Positions 29,025 to 36,716 of a stretch of DNA of 64,000 bases are shown in pieces. The stretch is taken from positions 62,001 to 126,000 of the forward strand of contig NZ_FQUJ01000013.1 of assembly GCF_900128925.1 (NCBI RefSeq), written 5' to 3'. A program made the translations under genes and the position numbers. This DNA comes from Modicisalibacter ilicicola DSM 19980. Its GTDB lineage: Bacteria > Pseudomonadota > Gammaproteobacteria > Pseudomonadales > Halomonadaceae. Below the pieces are notes generated by a model. It worked only from the letters and a program-made list of their open reading frames with translations. It was not told where the DNA came from and made no database searches. How positions within the stretch are numbered: the stretch's first letter is position 1; every line of letters begins with the position of its first letter.

Positions 29025-30089
29025 CTACCGGCTGCGCACCTCATTCCACAACTGCTGCAACAGCTGCAGCTGGTCTCCCTCGATCAGCGGCGTGGTCACC
29101 AGGGTATCGCGTGCCTCGGGGCTCAGGCGCGACGACTCGCGCAACTCCGGCACGACCTGCTCCAGGGCAGCCTCGTTGGGGGTGCGATAGAAGGCATAGT
29201 TCGCCGACTTGGCGGCATTCTCCGGGCGCAGCATGAACTCGATGAACTTGTTGGCAAGCTCCGGATGCGGCGCCCGGGCCGGGATCGCGAAGGTATCGAC
29301 GCCCAGCTGCGAGCCTTCCTGGGGAATGAAGAATGCGAGATCGCCGTAGGTCTCGGGGGAATCCGCCTTGCGATACTCGAGATCGCCACTGTAGGTCACC
29401 GCCACCTCGGTGACGCCCCGGGCGATCTGATCGATGGCCGCAGTGCTGTCGACGAAGCCGGTGAAGTTGTCGCGATCGAGCACCTTGCTCATCAGCCTGG
29501 CGGCCTCGACCCAGGGCTCCTGGCCGACACAGTCGAAACCGTTGCCCTGGTAGGCACAGGCCATGCCCAGGCTGACCTGCGGATCGCCGCCGAGCAGCGC
29601 GAAGGGGTAGTCGGGGTTGATGTCGGCGTCGAACAGCAGCCCCCAGGAGGGCTCGGGGTCCTCGAAGGTGGTGGTGTCGTAGACGATGCCGGTGGCACCC
29701 CACAGGTAGGGCACGCTGTAGCGCTCCTCGGGATCGTAGTCGGGGCGCCGAAAGGCCCCCATCAGGTTGTCGCGGTTGTCGACGATGGCAGGATCCAGCG
29801 CCTGGATCAGCCCGGCATTGATCAGCCGCGGCACGAAATAGTCGGTCGGCACTATCACGTCGAACTGCGCATCGCCCCCAGCCGCCAGCTTGGAGAACAT
29901 CTCGGCGTTCGAGGTGAAGTAGCTCTGCACCACCTCGACATCGTATTCCTGCTCGAAGGCGGTCACGACCTCGGGGTCCATGTACTCGGTCCAGTTGAAC
30001 AGGTAGAGCTTCTCGGCGGCGCTCGCCGGCAGAGCCAGGGTCAGCAGGCAGGCACCCATCAGGGGTGGCAGCGAGGAAATGAGGCGCAT
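29025..30089 (-). CDS. Putrescine/spermidine ABC transporter periplasmic-binding protein (orphan)
   Basis: This 354-residue protein has a signal peptide ending at PASAAEK (cleavage near residue 24) and the PotD/PotF fold. KLYLFNWTEYMDPEVVTAFE is the family signature, with WGATGIVYDTTTF and a C-terminal QLWNEVRS. It would bind putrescine or a related polyamine in the periplasm. No permease or ATPase gene is adjacent; the only potGHI set in the window is 6-9 kb away and has its own PotF. It may share that transporter or feed another. Other amine substrates are possible. Confidence 0.88.
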   Translation of the reverse strand: MRLISSLPPLMGACLLTLALPASAAEKLYLFNWTEYMDPEVVTAFEQEYDVEVVQSYFTSNAEMFSKLAAGGDAQFDVIVPTDYFVPRLINAGLIQALDPAIVDNRDNLMGAFRRPDYDPEERYSVPYLWGATGIVYDTTTFEDPEPSWGLLFDADINPDYPFALLGGDPQVSLGMACAYQGNGFDCVGQEPWVEAARLMSKVLDRDNFTGFVDSTAAIDQIARGVTEVAVTYSGDLEYRKADSPETYGDLAFFIPQEGSQLGVDTFAIPARAPHPELANKFIEFMLRPENAAKSANYAFYRTPNEAALEQVVPELRESSRLSPEARDTLVTTPLIEGDQLQLLQQLWNEVRSR

Positions 30090-30155
30090 GTGAGGAATCC
30101 TTGTGGGCCGGGCCAGTTCAAGAAGCCCTTATCATAGCCCGAACGACTCCCCCGG

Positions 30156-30917
30156 TTAACCACGCGCCATGATCAGGCCCAGGTGCTCCTTCAGGCCGTC
30201 CATCTCGTCGCTCAGGTAGTCGTCGTCGAATCCCGCCTCCTCGACCAGCCGTACCTCATCCAGAATCTCGATGTGCTGGCGGTGCTTGACCAGGATGCCC
30301 TCTCTTTCCAGGCTCATCAGAGTGCGGTTGACGTGCACCACGGTCAGGCCGAGCACCTCCCCCAGCATGCCCTGGGTAAGCGGCAGGAAGAACTGCTGGA
30401 GGCTCGTGGGATGCAGCTTGTTGAGCCGGGTATGGGTCTCGAGGATGAAATGCATGATGCGCGAGCGCGCACTGCGGTGAATGGTCATCAGCATGCGCTC
30501 GTTGAGCATCGCTTCCTGGCGCGCGATGGAAGCCAGCAACGCCATGGTCAACGCCGTGGAGGCATCGGCGATGTCGACAATGCACCGGTGGTGAAACATG
30601 CTCACCATGCCGCGGGTCAGCATGCGCGCCGAGGTGCGGTGCTTGGCGAAGGTCACGTCGCGCAGGCCGACGATGTCACCGGGAATGAAGACGTCGATGA
30701 TCTGGCGCTCGCCGTCGAGATTGTCCCGGTAGGTGCAGACCCAGCCACTCTGGATGACGTAGAGCTGGTCGACCTTGTCCTGGGCCTGCCACAGGACCGT
30801 CTTGTCCGCCATGCTGTATCGGCTCTTCTCCAGATCCAGCAGGAGCGACCTTTCCTGATCGTTCAAGGAAAAGAAACGGCCAAGATTCGACAGGATGGCG
30901 CTGGCTTGTTGGGTCAT
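30156..30917 (-). CDS. Crp/Fnr-family transcriptional regulator 1
   Basis: This 253-residue protein has a cyclic-nucleotide-binding-like beta barrel (residues ~20-125, VIQSGWVCTYRDNLDGERQI, IPGDIVGLRD), a dimer helix, and a winged HTH (residues ~170-225, LTQGMLGEVLGLTVVHVNRT). The Fnr N-terminal cysteine cluster is absent. The ATG at 30917 has AGAGG 7 nt upstream; an in-frame TTG 3 nt earlier is less likely. It is paralogous to the regulator at 32313-33068 (shared RARSRI.HFI.E.HTRL and TRG segments). An 8-bp repeat array lies 54-117 bp upstream. The effector and targets are unknown. Confidence 0.88.
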   Translation of the reverse strand: MTQQASAILSNLGRFFSLNDQERSLLLDLEKSRYSMADKTVLWQAQDKVDQLYVIQSGWVCTYRDNLDGERQIIDVFIPGDIVGLRDVTFAKHRTSARMLTRGMVSMFHHRCIVDIADASTALTMALLASIARQEAMLNERMLMTIHRSARSRIMHFILETHTRLNKLHPTSLQQFFLPLTQGMLGEVLGLTVVHVNRTLMSLEREGILVKHRQHIEILDEVRLVEEAGFDDDYLSDEMDGLKEHLGLIMARG

Positions 30918-30970
30918 CAATCGCCTCTTGAGGCTTCTGCGAAGCCGTCGAGAAAAGAGACATCAGGCTG

Positions 30971-31034
30971 GGCGATTTGGCGATTTGGCGATTTGGCGAT
31001 TTGGCGATTTGGCGATTTGGCGATTTGGCGATTT
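30971..31034. repeat. Octanucleotide tandem repeat, 8 copies of GGCGATTT
   Basis: Eight perfect copies of GGCGATTT run from 30971 to 31034, followed by GGCA. The array lies 54 bp upstream of the Crp/Fnr ATG at 30917. The unit is not a multiple of 3, so copy-number change shifts any reading frame through it and alters promoter spacing. Perfect arrays of this kind are hypermutable by slippage. Confidence 0.95.
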
Positions 31035-31202
31035 GGCAGACCAACCTCGACGCTTCTGAAAAAATCGACAAGCCTGACAGCGTGGCTTGAACGGATCGAA
31101 AACGACGAACTCGGTTGGTGCGGGGTCAACGTCGATTCACGGCATTGTCAAATGACAGTATAGAACATGGAACGATGGTAGAAGGTTACCTTTGCTCAAA
31201 AA

Positions 31203-31216
31203 TTAACCTGGGTTAA
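31203..31216. promoter_or_regulatory. FNR-architecture palindrome, site A
   Basis: TTAACCTGGGTTAA is a perfect 5-N4-5 palindrome (TTAAC-CTGG-GTTAA). It lies upstream of Crp/Fnr gene 1. Three related sites follow at 31408, 32190 and 33289, all with GTTAA as the right half. Confidence 0.45.
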
Positions 31217-31266
31217 TAATACTTCGGATTTCAGAGTTTCCTTGATTCAAAGCAACCTGCAAAGGA

Positions 31267-31374
31267 TGGGGTCAGACCCAGCGATACCACTTCCTTGCTC
31301 GACCGCTCCCTGGTCATGCTGCACTCCTTGGCGTATCTCTGGCTTAATACCTTTCCTTGGCATGTCTGACCCCA
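31267..31374. mobile_element. Short element with 11-bp perfect terminal inverted repeats
   Basis: TGGGGTCAGAC (31267-31277) and its exact complement GTCTGACCCCA (31364-31374) bound 108 bp of DNA without a convincing ORF. The GGGGTCAGAC motif is often seen beside IS200/Y1-type transposase genes. Read leftward, the frame starts ATGCCAAGG, similar to Y1 transposase starts, but does not continue as one. It may be a transposase remnant or a MITE. No clear target duplication is seen. Confidence 0.5.
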
Positions 31375-31407
31375 CGGACAGGATAATGGAAGCGAGTGAG
31401 ACTTTTA

Positions 31408-31421
31408 TTAAATTGAGTTAA
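31408..31421. promoter_or_regulatory. FNR-architecture palindrome, site D
   Basis: TTAAATTGAGTTAA has the same 5-N4-5 layout with one mismatch between half-sites. It sits between Crp/Fnr gene 1 and the small helical protein gene, in a stretch (31375-31602) that is otherwise AT-rich and without a supported gene. Confidence 0.35.
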
Positions 31422-31602
31422 TGAGTATGCCGATTCCCTTTCTTCCTCATTCTGGCGGCCCAGCAGGCTAATGAATGATAATGAAAAGCGAGAGAAGCAC
31501 CCAACGTGTTTGGTACTAAAAAAGATATTTTTTTGCATTAATTCCTGACCAGCCCTGCCTCCGAAGGGCCGGACACCTGCCCTTTCGGGGTGTAGCGGGG
31601 CA

Positions 31603-32088
31603 TCAAGCCGCCAGCTGCAGACGTTGCCGGCACTCCTGCAGGATCTGGCAGTGAATCAGGCGCTGTTCGGCAAATTCATCCAGCAGGGCACCCACCTCGT
31701 CCGGCCGGCTCGCTCGGCACAGTTGAGAATAGAAGTTCAGCGCCTCTCCTTCCTCCTGCAATGCCTGGCTCAGCGCGACACAGGCCATCAGCCTGTCGAT
31801 GACGAAGAAGTGATTGTGCGGATCGATTCGGGTCGGCTCCTTATTCACCGTTGCGAGGAGGTCGGGACATTGCAGACGCTGCGCCAGTCGATGAAGCCTT
31901 TCGAGACGCTGCATGCCCTCGTCGACCAGGATCTGCATGAGCCGAAAGATGCCTCTATCGAAGGGCTGGAAGCGTAACGCCAGTATCCGACCGCGGTGAA
32001 TGTGCCGATTTTCATGCGCCATCGTCATGACCAGCACCTCTGCCGGTTGCAGGGTATCTCCACCGTCTGGCCTTGCCTGTTCTTGCAT
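31603..32088 (-). CDS. Small helical protein of unknown function between two Crp/Fnr genes
   Basis: I do not recognise this 161-residue protein. It is real by context: GGAGG lies 8 nt before the ATG, and its composition suits coding sequence. It is almost wholly helical, with repeated Glu/His patterns (AHENRHIHRGR, DEGMQRLERLHRLAQRL, QALQEEGEALNFY, EFAEQRLIHCQIL). These could suggest a ferritin-like or hemerythrin-like metal-binding bundle, but no full motif set is present. It lies between two paralogous Crp/Fnr regulators, and site B (32190-32203) is about 100 bp upstream, so it may be a target or partner of them. Confidence 0.65.
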   Translation of the reverse strand: MQEQARPDGGDTLQPAEVLVMTMAHENRHIHRGRILALRFQPFDRGIFRLMQILVDEGMQRLERLHRLAQRLQCPDLLATVNKEPTRIDPHNHFFVIDRLMACVALSQALQEEGEALNFYSQLCRASRPDEVGALLDEFAEQRLIHCQILQECRQRLQLAA

Positions 32089-32189
32089 ACTCGATCCTCC
32101 GTATTCCGCATCTCCAATGACTGGAACCAGCCGACGACCCTGTCAGCCCTGCATTGGAGGAAGCGTAATAGGAGTAGATAGATTTTCTA

Positions 32190-32203
32190 TTTAATCACGT
32201 TAA
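32190..32203. promoter_or_regulatory. FNR-architecture site B upstream of the small helical gene
   Basis: TTTAATCACGTTAA fits the TTwAm-N4-GTTAA pattern and is followed by TAAAAATG-type AT-rich sequence. It is 102 bp upstream of the gene at 31603-32088 and downstream of Crp/Fnr gene 2. Confidence 0.4.
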
Positions 32204-32312
32204 TAAAAATGCCTTTCATAGAAACAACGGACACCGGAAGATCGAACGAATGCAAAACGCTCATGGTCGAACAGCCGCCGCGAGACAGTGCATCGCGCCG
32301 AGCGCGAACCGC

Positions 32313-33068
32313 TCACCTGTCGGCGACTCCCAGGTGGTCGTACAGGCCAGCGAGGCTGTCGTCCAGATACTCGGTGTCGATCTCGGCCTCGTCCAGCAAT
32401 CTTGGCCAGTCGATGATCTCGATGTGGTAACGGTGCTTGCGCAGCACCCTGTCCTTCTCCAGGGCCGTCAGCGTGCGATTGATATGCACGGTGGTCAGTC
32501 CCAGTATCTCGCCGAGCAGGGCCTGGGTCAGGGGAAGATAGAACTGGCGTGACTCCGTCAGGCGTACCTTGCTCAAGCGCGTATGCATCTCGACGATGAA
32601 ATGTGCGATACGCGAGCGTGCAGTGCGGTGGATGGCCATCAGCATCCGCTCGGTGAGCATCGCTTCCTGGCGCGCGACGGAGGCCAGCAGAGCGATCGCC
32701 AACGGCGTGGAGGCCTCGACGAGGTCGACGATGCGCTTCTGGGAGAAGACGCCCAGCGAACCCCGGGTCAGCATCTGGGCGCCGGTCCTGTGGCGAGCGA
32801 AGGTGAATTCGCGCAAACCGACGATGTCTCCGGGGATCAATACATCGACGATCTGGCGGTCACCATCGAGGTTGTTGCGATAGGTATAGGCCCAGCCACT
32901 CTGCAGGATGAAGAAATTGCCGATTCCCTCATTGGTCATCCAGAGGCTGTCCCCCGCCGAGACAGTCAGGCGCTTCTCCTCGAGATGCAACAGCAGCGTT
33001 CTCTCTCGTTCCGTCAGCTCGAAATAACGCCCCAGATTGGTCAGGATGGCATTTTTCTTCGGGTTCAT
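32313..33068 (-). CDS. Crp/Fnr-family transcriptional regulator 2
   Basis: This 251-residue paralogue of the gene at 30156-30917 has the same layout: sensor barrel with ILQSGWAYTYRNNLDGDRQI and PGDIVGLREFTFARHR, and an HTH with LTQALLGEILGLTTVHINRT. The recognition helices of the two are nearly the same (TxVHxNRTLxxLE), which suggests overlapping DNA targets. No Fnr-type cysteines are present, so direct Fe-S oxygen sensing is unlikely. An intrinsic terminator (33221-33256) separates it from the polyamine operon, so it has its own promoter. Confidence 0.88.
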   Translation of the reverse strand: MNPKKNAILTNLGRYFELTERERTLLLHLEEKRLTVSAGDSLWMTNEGIGNFFILQSGWAYTYRNNLDGDRQIVDVLIPGDIVGLREFTFARHRTGAQMLTRGSLGVFSQKRIVDLVEASTPLAIALLASVARQEAMLTERMLMAIHRTARSRIAHFIVEMHTRLSKVRLTESRQFYLPLTQALLGEILGLTTVHINRTLTALEKDRVLRKHRYHIEIIDWPRLLDEAEIDTEYLDDSLAGLYDHLGVADR

Positions 33069-33220
33069 TCCTGGCCCCAGATCGACGTGCAGGATGGCTC
33101 GGGCAAAGGGGTCTGGACACTGCGCCGAGGCGTGTCGCGATGACGGCCCTGCCTGCCATGTGAAACGGAGTAGCGAGCGGCTTGCGGCTCAATGAAGCAC
33201 CCTGGCACTTTTTGCACCGC

Positions 33221-33256
33221 AAAAAAATGCGGCGTATCCCTCACCGGATACGCCGC
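33221..33256 (-). terminator. Intrinsic terminator of the puuB2-potGHI-potF-puuA2 operon
   Basis: Reading leftward, GCGGCGTATCC (33256-33246) pairs with GGATACGCCGC (33239-33229) across a 6-nt loop. The 11-bp GC-rich stem is followed by seven Ts (33227-33221). It lies 59 bp after the stop of the second puuA gene. Confidence 0.9.
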
Positions 33257-33288
33257 AAGATGCTAATCAAGAACGGCCGAAAGCCTTG

Positions 33289-33302
33289 TTTAAACGGGTT
33301 AA
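33289..33302. promoter_or_regulatory. FNR-architecture site C
   Basis: TTTAAACGGGTTAA fits the shared TTwAm-N4-GTTAA pattern. It lies between the puuA2 stop and its terminator, about 220 bp upstream of Crp/Fnr gene 2. It shares the flanking TAAAA with site B. Confidence 0.35.
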
Positions 33303-33314
33303 TAAAAGGGCAAT

Positions 33315-34679
33315 TTACACGCGCAGCAGGAGATGTTCACGCTCCCAGGAACTGATGACACCGAAATAGGCGGTATGCTCGGCCCGTTTGACCGCCAGGT
33401 AGCTGTTGACGAAACGCTCGCCGAGTATGTCGGCGAGCGCCGGACACTCCTGCAGGCCATTCAGGGCGGGGCTGATGTCATCCGGCAGCTTGTTGCCCGC
33501 GTCCCAGGCAGAGCCCACCATGGGTGGACGCGGGTCGATCTGACCGAGCATGCCCAGGTAGCCGCAGGCCAGGGTGGCGGCGATGACAAGATAGGGATTG
33601 ACGTCGGCGCCGGCCAGCCGATTCTCGACCCGGGTCGCCTCGGGAGGTCCTACCGGAACGCGCAGCCCCACGGTGCGGTTGTCGTACCCCCATTCGGTGT
33701 TGACCGGCGCGGAGCCGCTGTGCTCGCCACGCATCAGACGACGATAGGAGTTGACGTTGGGGGCGAAGAACGGCATCGCCGCCGGTAGGTACTGCTGCAG
33801 ACCACCGATGTAATTGTGAAACAGGCGGCTGGGCTGGTCGTCGTCGCCGGCGAACAGATTGCGCCCGCTCTTGATGTCCACCAGGCTCTGGTGCACATGC
33901 ATGGAACTGCCCGGTTCGTTGGCCATGGGCTTGGCCATGAAGGTGCCGTACATGCCATGACGCAGCGCCGTCTCGCGCAGGGTGCGCTTGAACATCACCA
34001 CCTGGTCGGCCAGCGTCAAGGGATCGCCGTGCTGGAAGTTGACCTCCATCTGACCCGCCCCCTCTTCGTGGACCAGGGTGTCGATGTCCAGCCCCATCGC
34101 CTCGCAATAGTCGTACATCTCCTCGAACAGGGGATCGAACTCGTTGACCGCATCGATGGAGAAGGACTGGCGACTGCTCTCCTGGCGCCCGGTGCGGCCG
34201 ATCGGCGGCTCCAGGGGGTAGTCGGAGTCCTTGTTGGTCTTGACCAGGTAGAACTCCACCTCCGGGGCGACCACCGGCTTCCAGCCACGCGCGTCATAGA
34301 GCGCGAGCACACGCTTGAGCACGCCGCGGGGCGACAGCTCCACCGGTTCCCCGGTCAGGTAGTAGCAATCGTGGATGATCTGGGCGGTGGGATCGTCGGC
34401 CCAGGGCACCAGGTAGACGGCGCCAGGATCGGCGACCAGCTGCATGTCGAGTTCGGCGGCGTTCCAGAAGCGGATGTCCTCGTCCTCGGGGTACCCTCCG
34501 GTGACCGTCTGGATGAAGATCGAGTCCGGCAGGCGCGGCCTTCCCCCGTTGAGATACTTCCTGGCGGGCATGATCTTGCCCTTGAGGATGCCGGTCAGAT
34601 CGGTGACCAGGCATTCCACCTCGGTGATGCCATGGGTATTGAACCACTCGCTCAGCTCGTGGTTCTGACTGCTACTCAT
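33315..34679 (-). CDS. Gamma-glutamylpolyamine synthetase paralogue (PuuA/PauA-like)
   Basis: This 454-residue glutamine-synthetase-family protein has the metal and ATP motifs APEVEFYLV, EGAGQMEVNFQHGD, NEPGSSMHVHQSL and NRTVGLRVPVG. It clearly differs from the puuA product at 24590-25969. In Pseudomonas several PauA paralogues ligate glutamate to different polyamines, so this copy may prefer spermidine, cadaverine or another amine. It is the last gene of a six-gene operon with PotFGHI-like transport genes and a PuuB-like oxidase, closed by a strong terminator. Substrate is inferred from context. Confidence 0.87.
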   Translation of the reverse strand: MSSSQNHELSEWFNTHGITEVECLVTDLTGILKGKIMPARKYLNGGRPRLPDSIFIQTVTGGYPEDEDIRFWNAAELDMQLVADPGAVYLVPWADDPTAQIIHDCYYLTGEPVELSPRGVLKRVLALYDARGWKPVVAPEVEFYLVKTNKDSDYPLEPPIGRTGRQESSRQSFSIDAVNEFDPLFEEMYDYCEAMGLDIDTLVHEEGAGQMEVNFQHGDPLTLADQVVMFKRTLRETALRHGMYGTFMAKPMANEPGSSMHVHQSLVDIKSGRNLFAGDDDQPSRLFHNYIGGLQQYLPAAMPFFAPNVNSYRRLMRGEHSGSAPVNTEWGYDNRTVGLRVPVGPPEATRVENRLAGADVNPYLVIAATLACGYLGMLGQIDPRPPMVGSAWDAGNKLPDDISPALNGLQECPALADILGERFVNSYLAVKRAEHTAYFGVISSWEREHLLLRV

Positions 34680-34816
34680 ACAACGTTCCTTTCATGGCGG
34701 GTTGCGCGATAGGCCGGTGCCCTGAGCCGGCCTGGCAAACGCAGAGGGGCAACCACGACGACCCCTGCTCTGCTGTCGCTCTTGCGGGGACCAGCCGGCC
34801 CCCGCCCTCTCCTCTC

Positions 34817-35878
34817 TCAACGAGATTGCACTTCGTTCCACAGTTGGGTGAAGGTCTGCAGCTTGTCGCCCTTCAGGCTGGGCGTGAAGTGCAGCCGCTG
34901 CATGACTTCATCACTGAATTGCACCGGCGGCTTGGTCAGCACCTCGTCCAGATGGGGCTTGGCGGCCTCGTTGGGGCTGGCGTAATAGTTGTAGTTGGAC
35001 AGCTGGGCACCCACTTCGGCATCGAGGATGAAATTGATGAAGTTGTGCGCCATGTCCGGATTGGGTGCCTTGGCAGGGATCATCATCACGTCCACCCACT
35101 TCTCGGTGCCCTCCTCGGGAATCACGAACTCGATGTCCGCGAAGGATTCCGGGTTCTCGTCCTTGTAGAACAGATAGTCGCCGTTGTAGGTCACCGCCGC
35201 ATGGGTGACGCCCCGGGCAAGTTGCTGCAAGGCCGGCGTGCCATCGACGAAACCGCTGAAGCGCTCGCGGTTCTTGGTGTCCAGCAGGAGCTTGGCACTC
35301 TCCTTCCAGGCGTCCACGTCGCTGCAGTCGTAGCCATGACCGAGGTAGGCGCAGCCGATGCCCATGGTCACCTGGCCGTCACCCATCAAGGCAAAGGGGT
35401 GGCTCGGGTTGACCTCCGGGTCGAACATCAGCGACCAGCTGCTGGGCGCGTCCGGGAAGGTCGCGGCGTTGTAGACCAGGCCGGAGACCCCCCATTGATA
35501 AGGTGCGGTATAGGCGGCGCCGGGATCGTAGCTGGGGTCGTCGAACTGCTCCATCACGTTGTCCAGGTTGGGAATCCGGGACTTGTCGAGCTCCTGCACC
35601 AGCCCGGTCTCGATCAGCCTCGGCACGTAGTAGTTGGAGGGCACGATGATGTCGTACTGGGAGACACCGCCGGTGTTGAGCTTGGCGAACATCTCGGGCA
35701 GTGAATTGTAGTAGTTCTGGACCACGTCGACGTCGTATTTTTCCTCGAAGGCCGCGATGATCTCCGGATCCATGTACTGGGTCCAGTTGAACAGATAGAG
35801 CTTCTTTTCCTGCGCCTGAGCGCCGCCGACCAGGAGCAGGCTTCCCAGTACCGCGGCCATCGTCGTCGTTGTTTTCAT
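34817..35878 (-). CDS. potF: Putrescine ABC transporter periplasmic-binding protein PotF-like
   Basis: This 353-residue protein has a signal peptide (MKTTTTMAAVLGSLLLVGGA, cleavage near residue 23) and the PotF/SpuD pattern: KLYLFNWTQYMDPEIIAAFE, VSQYDIIVPSNYYVPRLI and a C-terminal LWNEVQSR. I start at the ATG at 35878, which has AAGGAGA 7 nt upstream, rather than the GTG two codons earlier. It delivers putrescine or spermidine to the PotGHI transporter encoded just upstream. 137 bp separate it from puuA2, with a 7-bp stem-loop (34711-34733) but no T-run. Confidence 0.9.
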   Translation of the reverse strand: MKTTTTMAAVLGSLLLVGGAQAQEKKLYLFNWTQYMDPEIIAAFEEKYDVDVVQNYYNSLPEMFAKLNTGGVSQYDIIVPSNYYVPRLIETGLVQELDKSRIPNLDNVMEQFDDPSYDPGAAYTAPYQWGVSGLVYNAATFPDAPSSWSLMFDPEVNPSHPFALMGDGQVTMGIGCAYLGHGYDCSDVDAWKESAKLLLDTKNRERFSGFVDGTPALQQLARGVTHAAVTYNGDYLFYKDENPESFADIEFVIPEEGTEKWVDVMMIPAKAPNPDMAHNFINFILDAEVGAQLSNYNYYASPNEAAKPHLDEVLTKPPVQFSDEVMQRLHFTPSLKGDKLQTFTQLWNEVQSR

Positions 35879-35918
35879 TGTCACTCTCCTTGGCTTTGCA
35901 GCGGTTGAAACGGGGCCT

Positions 35919-36716
35919 CTAGCGCTGCCCCTGTCGGTTGAACAGCAGACTCAACATCGCGGCCAGGGCGACGGCACCGATCATCAAGGCGGCGATGGCA
36001 TTGATCTCCGGGGTCACTCCCTTCTTGATGGCGCCCCAGATGTAGATGGGCAGGGTGGCGCTTTCCGGACCCGAGGTGAAGAAGCTGATCACGAAGTCGT
36101 CGATCGACAGGGTGAACGACAGGAAGAACGCCGAGATCAGTGCCGGCTTGATGGTCGGCAGCAGGAAGTGCCACGCCCGCTTGACCGGGGTCGCGTAGAG
36201 GTCCTTGGCCGCCTCGAACAGGGTCGGGTCGAGCCCCACCAGCCGCGAATAGACGATCAGCGCCACGAAGGGGATCTGGAAGGTCACGTGGGAGATGATC
36301 ATGGTCAGAAGCCCGGGCTGCAACAGCCCGGTATGGCGATGCACCGAGACGAAGAAGGCCATCTCCGAGATACCGAAGACGATGTCCGGCAGCACGATGG
36401 GCAGGTAGATCAGCACGATCAGCCAGCCCAGCTTGCGATGCCGATGGCGGTACATGCCGTAACCGATCAGGCAGCCGATCGCCAGCGCGATCACCGAGGA
36501 AACGATGGCCAGCACCAGACTGTTCCAGAACGCCGAGATGATCTGCTCGTTGCCCAGCAGACGCTCGTACCAGCGCAGCGAGAAGCCGGTGAAGCGAGCG
36601 GCGCTGTTGGCGGCGTTGAAGGAGAAGAACACCACCACGGCCAGCGGCAGATAGAGGAATACCAGGGTCAGCCACCAGAAACCGCTCAGGCCGCGCTGCA
36701 GGGTGCGTTTTTTCAT
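35919..36716 (-). CDS. potI: Polyamine ABC transporter permease PotI-like
   Basis: This 265-residue inner-membrane permease has six predicted helices and the EAA loop motif EAAKDLYATPVKRAWHFLLPTIKPAL. It is the second permease of the polyamine importer. Its ATG overlaps the potH stop by 4 bp. The start MKKRTLQRGLSGFW gives the normal family N terminus. potF follows after 40 bp. Confidence 0.92.
   Translation of the reverse strand: MKKRTLQRGLSGFWWLTLVFLYLPLAVVVFFSFNAANSAARFTGFSLRWYERLLGNEQIISAFWNSLVLAIVSSVIALAIGCLIGYGMYRHRHRKLGWLIVLIYLPIVLPDIVFGISEMAFFVSVHRHTGLLQPGLLTMIISHVTFQIPFVALIVYSRLVGLDPTLFEAAKDLYATPVKRAWHFLLPTIKPALISAFFLSFTLSIDDFVISFFTSGPESATLPIYIWGAIKKGVTPEINAIAALMIGAVALAAMLSLLFNRQGQR

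Noticed and set aside
31344-31538. 64-codon minus-strand frame near the 108-bp element
   Set aside because: No ribosome-binding site, AT-rich composition and no family resemblance. It overlaps the inverted-repeat element.
33203-33217. Sigma-54 promoter (TGGCAC...GCA)
   Set aside because: The GG-to-GC spacing is two bases short of the -24/-12 requirement, and the plus-strand orientation faces no suitable gene.
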